DNA of 64,000 bases from Pyxidicoccus xibeiensis (GTDB lineage Bacteria; Myxococcota; Myxococcia; Myxococcales; Myxococcaceae). The stretch spans positions 542,411 to 606,410 of the forward strand of contig NZ_JAJVKV010000006.1 in the NCBI RefSeq assembly GCF_024198175.1. Direction: 5' to 3'. Position numbers and translations under genes: made by a program. A model generated the notes under the pieces. The model was not told the origin of the DNA and made no database searches. It saw nothing but the letters and a program-made list of their open reading frames with translations. Below, in pieces: positions 1 through 12,692 of this stretch (within the stretch, counting starts at the first letter, position 1; each line of letters opens with the position of its first letter).

Positions 1-1
1 C

Positions 2-436
2 GTTCACCGCGAGCTCCTCGCCCTCTTCGACACCCTGCGAGCGACCTGGGAGCACATGCCCTTGAAGCCCACCGTGGAGCTCGCGCTCGGAGCAGGCAAC
101 GCCCTCCTCGGCCACCACCACCGCGAGAGCGAGGGGCTCTTTCCGGGCCTGCGCCGGTACGGGCGCCTGCGCTCCGCCGACGTCGCGTTCCTCGACGCGC
201 GCGACACGGAGCATCGCGCCCTTCACGGCCTCTGCGTGCGCCTGCTGGACAGCGCGCGCGCACCCCACCCGAAGGTCTCGGAGCTCGTGCTGCTGGGCGG
301 ACAGCTCGCCGACGCGATGCGCCCGCACTTCGCCGACGAGGAGGCGGGGCTCGCGCCCGAGCGCCTGCGCCTGATGATTGCGCCAGATGCGCTCGTCGAG
401 CTCGGGCGCACGCTCGGAGGCCCGCCCCCTCCGTGA
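2..436 (+). CDS. Hemerythrin-like HHE-domain protein, 5' end missing
   Basis: The frame is open from base 2 to the TGA at 434-436, so the gene begins upstream of the window. The visible 144 residues form a His/Glu-rich four-helix pattern typical of the hemerythrin HHE cation-binding family: a His next to the start of the visible part, an HHHRESE stretch, an EHRALH stretch and an HFADEE stretch, spaced as expected for di-iron ligands on successive helices. Such domains bind O2 or NO, or act in redox or metal sensing; the specific role here cannot be told. An internal ATG at 56 gives a shorter frame, but it would remove the first helix and its His, so I regard it as internal. Family call fairly sure, function open. 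Confidence 0.75.
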   Translation, partial: VHRELLALFDTLRATWEHMPLKPTVELALGAGNALLGHHHRESEGLFPGLRRYGRLRSADVAFLDARDTEHRALHGLCVRLLDSARAPHPKVSELVLLGGQLADAMRPHFADEEAGLAPERLRLMIAPDALVELGRTLGGPPPP

Positions 437-495
437 GCGCCCGGGGCTCCCTGGACCCGGCTTCTGGAGCTGGCAGCGGCGGTAGGCTCGCCTCG

Positions 496-1596
496 ATGGC
501 GATGGATGACGACGTGAAGGCAGCGCTCCGTGAGAAAGCGGAGGTGGCGGTCCTGGGGGGCTATCTGAGCGAGAAGCAGGTGCTCGCCTCCATCCGGGAG
601 CGCGCGGAACACGCGCTGGGCAGTGACGACGCGGTGGAGGCCATCCTCGCGTACACCCGGGGCCTGCTCGAACGGCACGGGGACGAGGAGCGCCACTGGA
701 AGGGGCCCACGGTGAATGACGCCATCACCCGCGCCTTCGAGGAGCTGAATGGCAAGGGCATCATCGCCCTGGAGGATGTCGGCGGCGCCCTCTCGGATGG
801 CTGGACGGAGGTCACCCAGGCCGCGAAGGACAGCGACCCGCCCGCCCGGGGCGCCACCTTCTTCCAGGGTCAGGACGTCGAGCGCGGCGTGCTGGGACAG
901 GGACTCATGCTCGCCTTCGGCGCGTTCGATGAGTTCTTCCAGTTGGACGACGCGGCGAGCCCCGCCATTGCCCGGGAGGTCCGCGACACGCTCGCACGGC
1001 ATGGCCTCCAGACGGAGTGGGACGGGAGCGTCGAGCAACGCATCCACATCCCGCCGTTTCCCTGGCGCAAGCGCCGCGCGACGCTGCCCGCCAGGAAGGG
1101 CCGCGCCCGAGGCAGGAAGAAGGCCGAGCCCGTCCCCGAGCGCATCCGCTGCAGCCAGGTCCTGGACGCAGTGGTGCGCGAGGAAGGCGTGACGCGGGAG
1201 GAGGCCATCGCGGCGCTCGAAGCCCACATCCGCGAGGCGGCCCTGAAGCACTACGGCGACTGGCGCAAGCTCGAGGCCCGCTACGACGCAGAGAACGACC
1301 GGGTCGAGCTCTTCCAGGACGTCCTGGTGGTCGAGCGCCATGCCGACACCGGCCCGGCGCCCAACGAGACGACGCCCGCGGAGCTCGGCCCCGACCTGGG
1401 GACGAAGGTCGAGCCGGGAGACGAGCTGGTCTTCCAGCTCTTCTATCTGGCCGAGCACTGGGCGGAGGCCCGCGAGCAGGATGCGCAGTACGGACACATC
1501 ATGAACCTCGTGGCCTTCGAGCGCAGCATCGAGCCGATGACCGCGCAGTCCATGAAGGCCGGCATGCTCGAACAGCTCCGCGCGGCGAAGCAGTAA
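496..1596 (+). CDS. DUF6891-like domain fused to a NusA N-terminal-like domain
   Basis: The frame is open from 433, but the ATG at 496 (alternatively 502) starts the compact acidic N-terminus and avoids overlapping the hemerythrin gene. From 496 the protein has 366 residues. Residues about 70-200 resemble DUF6891 proteins (GATFFQGQD followed by LMLAFGAFD and a TEWDG strand). Residues about 218-325 resemble the N-terminal, RNA-polymerase-binding domain of the elongation factor NusA: a helix LDAVVREEGVTREEAIAALE, a tract ALKHYG, then a strand rich in acidic residues and ELGPDLGTKVEPGDEL. A basic linker (KGRARGRKK) joins the parts. The S1 and KH domains of NusA are absent. No signal peptide is seen, so it is probably cytosolic. 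Both domain calls are by eye; function unknown. Confidence 0.6.
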   Translation: MAMDDDVKAALREKAEVAVLGGYLSEKQVLASIRERAEHALGSDDAVEAILAYTRGLLERHGDEERHWKGPTVNDAITRAFEELNGKGIIALEDVGGALSDGWTEVTQAAKDSDPPARGATFFQGQDVERGVLGQGLMLAFGAFDEFFQLDDAASPAIAREVRDTLARHGLQTEWDGSVEQRIHIPPFPWRKRRATLPARKGRARGRKKAEPVPERIRCSQVLDAVVREEGVTREEAIAALEAHIREAALKHYGDWRKLEARYDAENDRVELFQDVLVVERHADTGPAPNETTPAELGPDLGTKVEPGDELVFQLFYLAEHWAEAREQDAQYGHIMNLVAFERSIEPMTAQSMKAGMLEQLRAAKQ

Positions 1597-1623
1597 CAGG
1601 GGCCGGGAGCGCCGATGGCCCGC

Positions 1624-1684
1624 TGCTGTTCGGAAATGTCGGGACATTGGGTCGGCGCAAAACCCCCGACATTTCCGAACAGCA
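1624..1684. repeat. Perfect 20-bp inverted repeat, loop 21 nt
   Basis: The arm at 1624-1643 is the exact reverse complement of 1665-1684. The left arm also contains a smaller self-palindrome (AATGTC GG GACATT) overlapping the loop, so two alternative folds are possible. It begins 27 nt after the stop of the upstream gene and lies before the next gene on the same strand. There is no T-run after it, so it could be a factor-assisted terminator, an mRNA 3'-end stabiliser or a dispersed repeat element. Confidence 0.7.
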
Positions 1685-1801
1685 AGCTCTCGGAGCGGCT
1701 CGGACCCGGTCCGTACGGCGAGCACACGCTCCATCCACATGGCGACGGCCCAGGCCCCAGAATCCGTTTTCAGGTTTTTCGGTGAGCGGTGTCTCCAGGA
1801 C

Positions 1802-3169
1802 ATGCGAACCCTCCTCCTGACGCTGTGCCTCGGGCTGTCACTCACGAGCAGTCCCTCCCTTGGGGGTGACGAAGCCCCTCCGCCCTCCCTCCTCGACCCG
1901 GTCTCCACTCTGAGCGTGACCCTCCTCGGCACGGGTCAGGCCGAGGCCGGCGGGCAGGTGTGGCACTACCAGCTCCTGCGGCTCCAGGAGCCCGGAAAGG
2001 TCCCCACCTATGCGCAGTGGTTCCCGCCCCGGAACCCGGGCCTCTGGCCCACGCTGATGCTCGCGCGCCCCTATGACGGCATCTCCTGGTCCGGCGAGGC
2101 CGTGGACGCGAAGTGGGCCGCCCGCGGCCCTGGCATCCACCCCGACGACAGCGAGCCGCACCACCACGCGGGCTCCTCGCCCATCGCCTACTCGCTCACG
2201 ACGCCCGAGCAACTGGCCTCGGAAGCCTTCATCTACCTGCTGCACGACTTCGGCGTGCTCGCCGTCTACGGCCGCTTCTACGCGGGCGGCAACCTCCAGA
2301 ACGACCGGGACGACATGCACGCGGGGATGCGCTTCCTCGCCCAGGCCCCTGGCGTCGACCGCTCGCGCATCGGCGTCTTCGGCGGCTCGTGGGGTGGCTT
2401 CGAGGCCCTCTACGCCGCCGCCGACGCTCCGGCCGCCTCCCGCCCGAAGGTCGGCGTCGCCCTCTACCCGCTCTCGGACTTCGCGCGGCAGCTCGACTAC
2501 CTCTCCAACGTCGTTCCCTCCCGCGTGACGGACCCGGCGGTGCGCGCCCGGTACGCCAGCTTCTTCGAGCCCTACTCCCGCCGCATCTTCGCCACCACCG
2601 GCGGCCCGCCCGGCGCGCCCGGCACCGACTACAGCCGCTGGACGCGCGAGCACCTGGCCCCGAGGCTGGACATGCCCTTCCTCGTCATCCACGAGGACTG
2701 GGACACGCTCGTCCCGGTGGAGCAGACGCGGACGCTGGCCGCCCAGGCCGGCCCGAGGCTGTCACCGCTCTACTTCGAGCACCTCGCCGCCCCCGATTGG
2801 AACACCGCCGCGCTGTCCCACGGTCCCCTGATGGAGCAGTACGTGCTCACCGTCGGCACCCTCTCCGTAGGCCATCTGCTCACGAATCTGGGCAGCCCCG
2901 CGCAGCTCCTCTTCGTCCCGTATGTGGAGTCGTCGCTGGTCAGCTGGCTGTGGGAGGTGCGCGTCCTCCAGTGGTACGGGCGCGACGTGTCGGCCGTGGC
3001 GCCCCGGCTCCGCGAGCTCGCGGACGCGCGCGTGGTGTTCTACGAGCTCAACACCGGAGGCGCCGTCTTCGGAGCGGACTGGGTGGCAGCGGCCGTCAAC
3101 GCGCTCTGGGGCACCCAGTACACGTCCGCCAACATCCGCGAGGCGCTCGCGGGAGGCCTGCCCCACTGA
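1802..3169 (+). CDS. Secreted alpha/beta-hydrolase (prolyl oligopeptidase/dienelactone hydrolase-like)
   Basis: The frame is open further upstream, but the ATG at 1802 gives a clear signal peptide (MRTLLLTLCLGLSLTSSPSLGG) and I take it as the start; 455 residues. The nucleophile elbow is FGGSWGG, with Ser about residue 196 following a strand RIGVF, as in serine hydrolases of the S9/dienelactone-hydrolase type. A later strand MPFLVIHEDWDTLVP supplies the likely acid (Asp about 301), and LSHGPL (His about 340) is the likely catalytic His. A 100-residue C-terminal extension follows the core. Export to the periplasm or outside is expected. Substrate (peptide, ester or antibiotic) cannot be told. 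It stands alone between an inverted repeat and a convergent lipoprotein gene. Confidence 0.75.
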   Translation: MRTLLLTLCLGLSLTSSPSLGGDEAPPPSLLDPVSTLSVTLLGTGQAEAGGQVWHYQLLRLQEPGKVPTYAQWFPPRNPGLWPTLMLARPYDGISWSGEAVDAKWAARGPGIHPDDSEPHHHAGSSPIAYSLTTPEQLASEAFIYLLHDFGVLAVYGRFYAGGNLQNDRDDMHAGMRFLAQAPGVDRSRIGVFGGSWGGFEALYAAADAPAASRPKVGVALYPLSDFARQLDYLSNVVPSRVTDPAVRARYASFFEPYSRRIFATTGGPPGAPGTDYSRWTREHLAPRLDMPFLVIHEDWDTLVPVEQTRTLAAQAGPRLSPLYFEHLAAPDWNTAALSHGPLMEQYVLTVGTLSVGHLLTNLGSPAQLLFVPYVESSLVSWLWEVRVLQWYGRDVSAVAPRLRELADARVVFYELNTGGAVFGADWVAAAVNALWGTQYTSANIREALAGGLPH

Positions 3170-3223
3170 GGGATGCGCGCCCGCCCACGGACTGCACCGG
3201 GGCGGGCGCGCGGGGTACGACGA

Positions 3224-3574
3224 CTACCGGTTGCAGGCGTAGCGAACGATGCAGCCGCCCGAGTACACCGGGGTGATGATGCCGTCCTCGCAGAAGCCGG
3301 GGGCCGGGTACACCGGCTTCGGACAGACGACGGCGCCGGCCACCGGGTAGACACAGTTGAAGCCGGTGAGGCAGTTGCCCGAGTAGATGGGGTACAGGAC
3401 GCCACCCTCGCACAGCGGCGGCATCACCTGCGGGCAGATGGGCCCGGGCGCGTGGCCGATGCCATTCTGGCTGACGGTGCCCTCCTCCGGGGTCTCCTGC
3501 ACAGGCACTTCCGGACCACAACCGACCAGCGCGAACAGGCCACACACCACCGCAAGACGTCCGAGGTTGTTCAT
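3224..3574 (-). CDS. Cysteine-rich lipoprotein with two internal repeats
   Basis: A 116-residue protein with a lipoprotein signal: hydrophobic helix then LVGC lipobox (Cys about 19). The mature part holds two copies of a module of about 35 residues: a CPxV motif, a CEGG/CEDG turn, a YPIYSGNC/TPVYSGGC motif and a terminal aromatic-Cys pair. The conserved cysteines probably form disulfides. Small Cys-patterned lipoproteins of this kind are common in myxobacteria and mostly uncharacterised. It converges with the hydrolase gene, leaving about 55 nt between them. Confidence 0.7.
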   Translation of the reverse strand: MNNLGRLAVVCGLFALVGCGPEVPVQETPEEGTVSQNGIGHAPGPICPQVMPPLCEGGVLYPIYSGNCLTGFNCVYPVAGAVVCPKPVYPAPGFCEDGIITPVYSGGCIVRYACNR

Positions 3575-3659
3575 CTAGGATCTCCGAGCCAAACCCGCCA
3601 AAACGGCGGGGCCCGGACCTCTACCAGTCCCCTCGAAGTCCCGCAAACCGGGGCCCGCG

Positions 3660-4316
3660 CTACTTCCGGGGCCGCATCCGGAACGCCACGAACGAGGCCA
3701 CGTCCTTGAACGCGAAGTACGGGTTCTTCTCCCGCACCTCGCCCAGGGAGCGCACCGGCACGTCCGCGTAGTCATGCCCGGGCCACAGCTTCGCGGTGTC
3801 CGGGACCTTCAGCAGCACCTGGGACAGCGAGCGGTACATCTCCTCCGGGTTGCCGCCGCTCATGTCACACCGGCCGCAGCCGTTGATGAACACCGTGTCC
3901 CCGGACACCAGCGCGTCCCCCGCCAGCAGGCAGTGCGAGCCCGGCGTGTGCCCGGGCGTGTGCAGCGCGTGGAACTCCTCCCGGCCCACCTTCAGCACGT
4001 CCCCTGCCCCCACGGGGCGGAGCGCGTCGCCCAGCGCGCGCAGCTCCTCGGAGAACTCGAGCTCCTCGCGCTGCGCGTACACGGGGATGTCGTGCCGGGA
4101 GAGCAAATCAGGCAGCCCGTTGATGTGGTCGAAGTGGCAGTGCGACACGAAGGCGCCCACCAGCTTCTTGCCGTCCTCCTTCACCGCCGCCTCAATCGCC
4201 TCCACCTCCCAGGCCGGGTCCACCACCACCACGTCGGGCGCGTCCGCCGGCCCCACGAGGTAGACGAAGTTGTCCATGGGTCCCAGCTTGAGCTGCCGCA
4301 CGTACGGGTTGCGCAT
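3660..4316 (-). CDS. MBL-fold metallo-hydrolase (glyoxalase II-like)
   Basis: The ATG at 4316 is preceded by a strong AGGAGG ribosome site and gives 218 residues; the open frame continues upstream but without comparable signals. The metallo-beta-lactamase signature HCHFDH is at residues 59-64, followed by HTPGHTPGSHC (a further zinc ligand), SGDTVF (bridging Asp region) and a C-terminal GHDY His. The size and the HTPGHTPGS motif fit the glyoxalase II/persulfide dioxygenase-like group that cleaves thioesters or similar small substrates with two metal ions. No signal peptide, so cytosolic. It is divergent from the next gene, with about 110 nt of shared upstream DNA. Confidence 0.85.
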   Translation of the reverse strand: MRNPYVRQLKLGPMDNFVYLVGPADAPDVVVVDPAWEVEAIEAAVKEDGKKLVGAFVSHCHFDHINGLPDLLSRHDIPVYAQREELEFSEELRALGDALRPVGAGDVLKVGREEFHALHTPGHTPGSHCLLAGDALVSGDTVFINGCGRCDMSGGNPEEMYRSLSQVLLKVPDTAKLWPGHDYADVPVRSLGEVREKNPYFAFKDVASFVAFRMRPRK

Positions 4317-4428
4317 CCTCGGCTCCTCCTGCCTTGCGTCCTCGGCCGGGCACTCTAACGCCAGGGACTTGAAGACGCGGGGGGCTTCCCATTTGAATAC
4401 CCCCCTTCCGCCCCGGGAGGTCCACCAC

Positions 4429-5133
4429 GTGAAGCGCCCGCTGCTGCCGCTGCTCGTCTGCACCCTGCTCACCAGCACCGGCGTCACCGCGAAGGAGCGG
4501 TCCACCTTCCGATACACCGCCCCCCCGGACGGCGAGCGCCCCGTCATCGTCGACGCCACCGTCGGCCCCCAGGGCAGCGACTTCGCCATGCGCCTGCGCT
4601 TCGACAAGGCGCCCTGGGGCGAGGACTGCAAGAGCCGGTGCGCCAACGCCACGCTCCTGCTCGACACCGACAACAGCAAGCAGTCCGGCCTGCGCCTGAC
4701 GCAGGACTCGCCCGTCAACGGCGCCGACCTCGTCGTCCTCGTCCAGGGCGTGCGCGAATCGCCCAAGGAGGAGGGCGGCAAGGCGGAGACCTGGCTGCGC
4801 GTGAAGGTGCGCCTGCTCGGCAACGACGCCCGCTCCGTGGACGACGGCGAGCTGCTCGCCGAGCTGAGCCACAAGCAGGACAGCGAGCGGCTGCACGTGG
4901 AGGACACCAGCGTCTACCTCCTGGTGGACGCCACCAGCGCCGCCCTCCCCTCCGCCCGCAAGGCGCGAGTCGTGTACCAGCCGCCGGGCTCCAAGCCCCT
5001 GACGGCCACCATCCCCGGGATGATCGGCGGAGGCGGCGGCAAGGGGGTCCGCATCTTCAAGGACGGCAACTGGAACCGCGCCCGCGACGCCGCGCCGAAG
5101 AAGTCCAAGCCCGCCCCCGGTGACAACGGGTAG
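4429..5133 (+). CDS. Secreted protein of unknown function
   Basis: A GTG at 4429 lies 9 nt after a GGGAGG ribosome site and starts a signal peptide (MKRPLLPLLVCTLLTSTGVTA); the open frame extends upstream but an earlier start would bury the signal. The 234-residue product has a mature part rich in beta-strand patterns, two cysteines close together (CKSRC), a DTDNSKQSGLRL segment, and a Lys/Pro-rich tail (KKSKPAPGDNG). I do not recognise a family. The DTDNSKQSG segment resembles the start of beta-sandwich domains in secreted hydrolase accessory regions, but this is weak. Confidence 0.65.
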   Translation: MKRPLLPLLVCTLLTSTGVTAKERSTFRYTAPPDGERPVIVDATVGPQGSDFAMRLRFDKAPWGEDCKSRCANATLLLDTDNSKQSGLRLTQDSPVNGADLVVLVQGVRESPKEEGGKAETWLRVKVRLLGNDARSVDDGELLAELSHKQDSERLHVEDTSVYLLVDATSAALPSARKARVVYQPPGSKPLTATIPGMIGGGGGKGVRIFKDGNWNRARDAAPKKSKPAPGDNG

Positions 5134-5186
5134 TCCGCTCCCACCCGCACCCACCGTCTCGCCCCTCCAGCGACCAGTCAGGCTCC

Positions 5187-5210
5187 CAACCCCGGAATTA
5201 CGCGGGGTTG
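5187..5210. terminator. Possible terminator hairpin downstream of the secreted-protein gene
   Basis: A perfect 7-bp inverted repeat (CAACCCC at 5187-5193, GGGGTTG at 5204-5210, 10-nt loop) sits 54 nt after the stop codon. There is no T-tract. The rest of 5134-5409, the leader of the topoisomerase operon, holds no gene or promoter I can support. Confidence 0.35.
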
Positions 5211-5409
5211 TAGGGACGTTCTACTGGCGCACAGGACTGTACGGACGTATAGGTGGGCGCGCCCGGAGAGTGCGCAACCCCCCGAATTCGTTCCAAATGT
5301 CAGGGGCCCATGGTAGTCCCGCCGCCCTGTTACATACCTCTGGATTCGAATGTGAGGAGTGCGCGGGTCGCGCGCCGCGTTCGGGTACGAGGCGTTCTCA
5401 CCTGGATTG

Positions 5410-7800
<2,391 letters not shown>

Positions 7801-7812
7801 TCAGAGGACGCC

Positions 7813-9744
<1,932 letters not shown>

Positions 9745-9871
9745 GCAGCCCCCTCCCCCCTGGCGGAGCGGCCCGTGCCCCCCTGGCGCGGGTCCGCTCC
9801 CACCCGGAGGGGGGTCGGATGACTGGACGGGGCTTTTGAGAGTCCCCCCCTGCTCGGCTAGCATCCGGCGC

Positions 9872-11380
9872 GTGAACACGTTCCGCCGATTCGCCCTGCT
9901 CCTCGCGCTGCTGCTGGCCTTCGTCCCCGCCCACGCCCAGACCACCCGGAAGAAGGCCACCCGGAAGAAGGCGGCCGTCACCAAGGTGGTGAAGAAGAAG
10001 AAGGGCAAGAAGACGAAGGCCCCGCCCGTGGCGGAGGAGACGGCGGAGACGACCGAGGTGGCGCCCACCGAGCCCATGGTCTTCGGCGAGGGTGAGCCCG
10101 AGAAGCCGGCCGAGCCCGCGAAGCCGGTGGCGCCGTCGGACAAGCCCGCCGTCGCCACCCCGGCCCCCGTGGCCCCCGCGCCCACCCCCGTGGTGATGCA
10201 GAAGCCGACGCTGCCCGCCGCGCTGACGGCCTCCGGCCCCGTCGCGCTGTTCGCCGTGGCGCGCACGCCGGCGGCGGCGGACGCGGCGGTGAAGCTGGAG
10301 GCGGAGCTGCTGGGGCACCTGCGCAAGGGCAGCGGCGTGGAGCTGGTGGACCTGGGGCTGGCCTTCCCGCCTCCGGAGCCCGCCCCGCTCACCAAGGCGG
10401 ACACCCTCTTCGAGGAGGGCCGCACCGCCTATGACAACCTGGACCCGGAGGCCGCGGAGGCGAAGTTCCGCGCGGCCGCCGAGGCCTACGTCCAGTCCCC
10501 CGGCCAGCTGTCCCCGGAGCGGCTGTCCCAGGCCTACGTGTTCCTCGGCGCGTCTCGCATGCTCAACGGCGATGCCGCCGGCGCGAAGGCGGCCTTCCGG
10601 AGCGCCGTGGAGGCCCAGCCCTCCAACCGCCCCGACGCCGCCCTCTTCGGCCAGGACGTGCAGAAGGCCTTCGAAGACGCCCGCGCCGAGGTGACGGCGC
10701 GCCCCGCTGGCAAGCTGGTGGTGGACTCGCAGCCGGCCGGCGCCCAGGTGCTGGTGGGCGGCCGTGAGCTGGGCGTCACCCCCCTCAAGGGCGTGGACGT
10801 CCCCGCCGGCCCGCACCCCGTGGTGGTGCAGCTGCCCGGCTACGCGCCCTACGCGCAGTACGCGGAGGTGAAGTCCGCCGCGAGCACCGAGGTGAAGGCG
10901 AAGCTGGAGCCCACCCCCGGCCTGTCCGCCATCCGCGAGGCGGCCACGCGGGGCGCCACCGAGGCCGCCTTCGACCAGGACGCCCCCCCGCCGGAGGTGC
11001 GCGCCATCGGCGAGCGGCTGGACGCCCGCTACGTGGTGCTGGCCGCGGTGACGAAGGACAAGAAGGGCCGCAACCAGGCAGAGCTGCAGGCGTGGGACTT
11101 GAAGTCCAAGGCCCGGCTGCGCGGCGTGGAAATCGAGCTGGCGGCGCGGGACGGCAAGCGCAGCCCGTCGGCCGCGGCGGACCAGGTGCGCGGCTTCGTC
11201 AACGGCGCCATGGCGCCCCGCGTCTCGGAGAAGAGCGGCTCGGGGGACTCGCTGCTGAAGCGGCCGTGGTTCTGGGCGGCGGTGGGTGGCGCGGCGGCGG
11301 TGGCGGCCGGCACCGTCTACGTGGTGACGCAGCAGCCGGGTGGTCGCTACAACCCGATTACCGGAGGCGTCGGCTTCTGA
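9872..11380 (+). CDS. PEGA-domain protein with lysine-rich and Ala/Pro-rich linkers
   Basis: GTG at 9872 begins a signal peptide (MNTFRRFALLLALLLAFVPAHAQ); an in-frame upstream start would disrupt it. 502 residues. A strongly basic stretch with repeated KKATRKKAA follows the signal, then a Pro/Ala/Glu-rich linker, a TPR-like helical part (about 180-265), a PEGA domain (about 278-345; LVVDSQPAGAQVLVGG) that in other proteins mediates surface or envelope contacts, and a C-terminal hydrophobic helix (FWAAVGGAAAVAAGTVYVV). It probably sits in the periplasm, anchored at its C-terminus. The next gene encodes a shorter relative with the same layout, 67 nt downstream. Function unknown. Confidence 0.75.
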   Translation: MNTFRRFALLLALLLAFVPAHAQTTRKKATRKKAAVTKVVKKKKGKKTKAPPVAEETAETTEVAPTEPMVFGEGEPEKPAEPAKPVAPSDKPAVATPAPVAPAPTPVVMQKPTLPAALTASGPVALFAVARTPAAADAAVKLEAELLGHLRKGSGVELVDLGLAFPPPEPAPLTKADTLFEEGRTAYDNLDPEAAEAKFRAAAEAYVQSPGQLSPERLSQAYVFLGASRMLNGDAAGAKAAFRSAVEAQPSNRPDAALFGQDVQKAFEDARAEVTARPAGKLVVDSQPAGAQVLVGGRELGVTPLKGVDVPAGPHPVVVQLPGYAPYAQYAEVKSAASTEVKAKLEPTPGLSAIREAATRGATEAAFDQDAPPPEVRAIGERLDARYVVLAAVTKDKKGRNQAELQAWDLKSKARLRGVEIELAARDGKRSPSAAADQVRGFVNGAMAPRVSEKSGSGDSLLKRPWFWAAVGGAAAVAAGTVYVVTQQPGGRYNPITGGVGF

Positions 11381-11447
11381 GGTATCGGAATTGAATGCAG
11401 GGCGGCGCCCCCGCGTCGCCTGCTCCGAGCCTTCCTCGAGATTCCCC

Positions 11448-12644
11448 ATGAAAGTCCTCCTCCTCACCCTCCTCCCTGCGTTGGTCCTGGCCGCTCCGCC
11501 GCCCTCGCGCCGTGTCACCAGCCTGCTGGTGCCCATGGATCCGGCCTCCGAGGCCGGGGGCGTCCAGATGGAGGGCTACATGAACGAGGCCCTCCGCCAC
11601 TTCAATGGCTTCACCGTGCGCAAGCCGGAGGAGCTGTTCGGCATGCCCGAGGACACCAACGCCAAGGCGTCGCTGGAGCGCGGGCGCAAGGGCTACTCGG
11701 AGAGCGTCGCCGCGTTCGACAAGAAGGAATACGAGGAGGCGGAGCGCAAGGTGCGCGCCACCCTCAAGGAGCTGCAGTCGGCGGCGGGGGCCATGCGCGG
11801 GTGCTCGCCGCTGTGCGAGTCGCTGGCGCTGTACGGCGCGCTGCTGCACCTGCGCGGGGACGTGGAGGAGGCGAAGCTGGCGCTGATGGACCTCATCGCG
11901 CTGATGCCCACCTTCGAGCTGGACCCCAAGCGCTTCAGCCGGGACTTCATCGCCCTGCGCGTGCAGGTGGCCACCGGCCGCACGTCGCTGTTGCGCGGCG
12001 GGGCCACGGTGAAGTCGCGCCCGTCGGGCGCGCGGGTGTACGTGGACGGAGACCTGGTGGGCCACACGCCGGTGACGCTGCCGGCGCTGCCCATCGGCAA
12101 GCACCTGGTGCGGCTGGAGCGCGCCGGCTTCCGCCAGCACGGCATGCTGCTGGAAGTCACGCCGGACGACGTGGAGTCCACCACGGACCTGGTGCCCACC
12201 GCCGCGTACAAGGCCTATGACGCCCAGCTGGACAGGGTGGCCGGCGAGGTGATGCGCGGGGGCTCCAAGTCCTCGGCCGTGACGGCGCTGGGGCAGTCGC
12301 TGGGGCTGGAGCGGGCCATGGTGGGCACCGTGAAGGCGCTGGAGGAAGGCTCCGAGCTGCACCTGGGCTACTACGACGTCAAGAGCGGCCGGCGGCTGGG
12401 CGGCCGGCGCGTGGTGCTCCAGGGCGACGAGTTCGGCCAGCTGAAGCAGGAGATGGAGCGCATGGTGAACCAGCTGGTGAACGGCAGCGGCGAGAAGATG
12501 TCGCGCAGCTCGGACCCGCTGGACAACCGCGGCGGCACCGAGGACTGGAGCGCCGAGGACCGCGGCGGGAAGACCAAGGCCGTCGAGAAGAAGAAGAAAG
12601 CGGACGACCCGCTGGACGGGGTGTCTGGAACCGAGGATTGGTGA
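11448..12644 (+). CDS. PEGA-domain protein with C-terminal DPLD...GTEDW motifs
   Basis: ATG at 11448 begins a signal peptide (MKVLLLTLLPALVLAAPP); 398 residues. Helical TPR-like region about 60-170 with a CSPLC pair, then a PEGA domain at about 184-250 (VKSRPSGARVYVDGDLVG), then an alpha/beta segment resembling the C-terminal part of its upstream neighbour. The tail holds two copies of a 12-residue motif (DPLDNRGGTEDW and DPLDGVSGTEDW) separated by a lysine-rich linker; the second copy is the exact C-terminus. Probably periplasmic. The pair with the preceding PEGA gene suggests duplication and divergence. Role unknown; the terminal motif may be a sorting or docking tag (inference). Confidence 0.75.
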   Translation: MKVLLLTLLPALVLAAPPPSRRVTSLLVPMDPASEAGGVQMEGYMNEALRHFNGFTVRKPEELFGMPEDTNAKASLERGRKGYSESVAAFDKKEYEEAERKVRATLKELQSAAGAMRGCSPLCESLALYGALLHLRGDVEEAKLALMDLIALMPTFELDPKRFSRDFIALRVQVATGRTSLLRGGATVKSRPSGARVYVDGDLVGHTPVTLPALPIGKHLVRLERAGFRQHGMLLEVTPDDVESTTDLVPTAAYKAYDAQLDRVAGEVMRGGSKSSAVTALGQSLGLERAMVGTVKALEEGSELHLGYYDVKSGRRLGGRRVVLQGDEFGQLKQEMERMVNQLVNGSGEKMSRSSDPLDNRGGTEDWSAEDRGGKTKAVEKKKKADDPLDGVSGTEDW

Positions 12645-12692
12645 CGCACGGCGCTTGTCCCGGGACTGCTGGCGCCTAGAGTCCCGGGGCGT

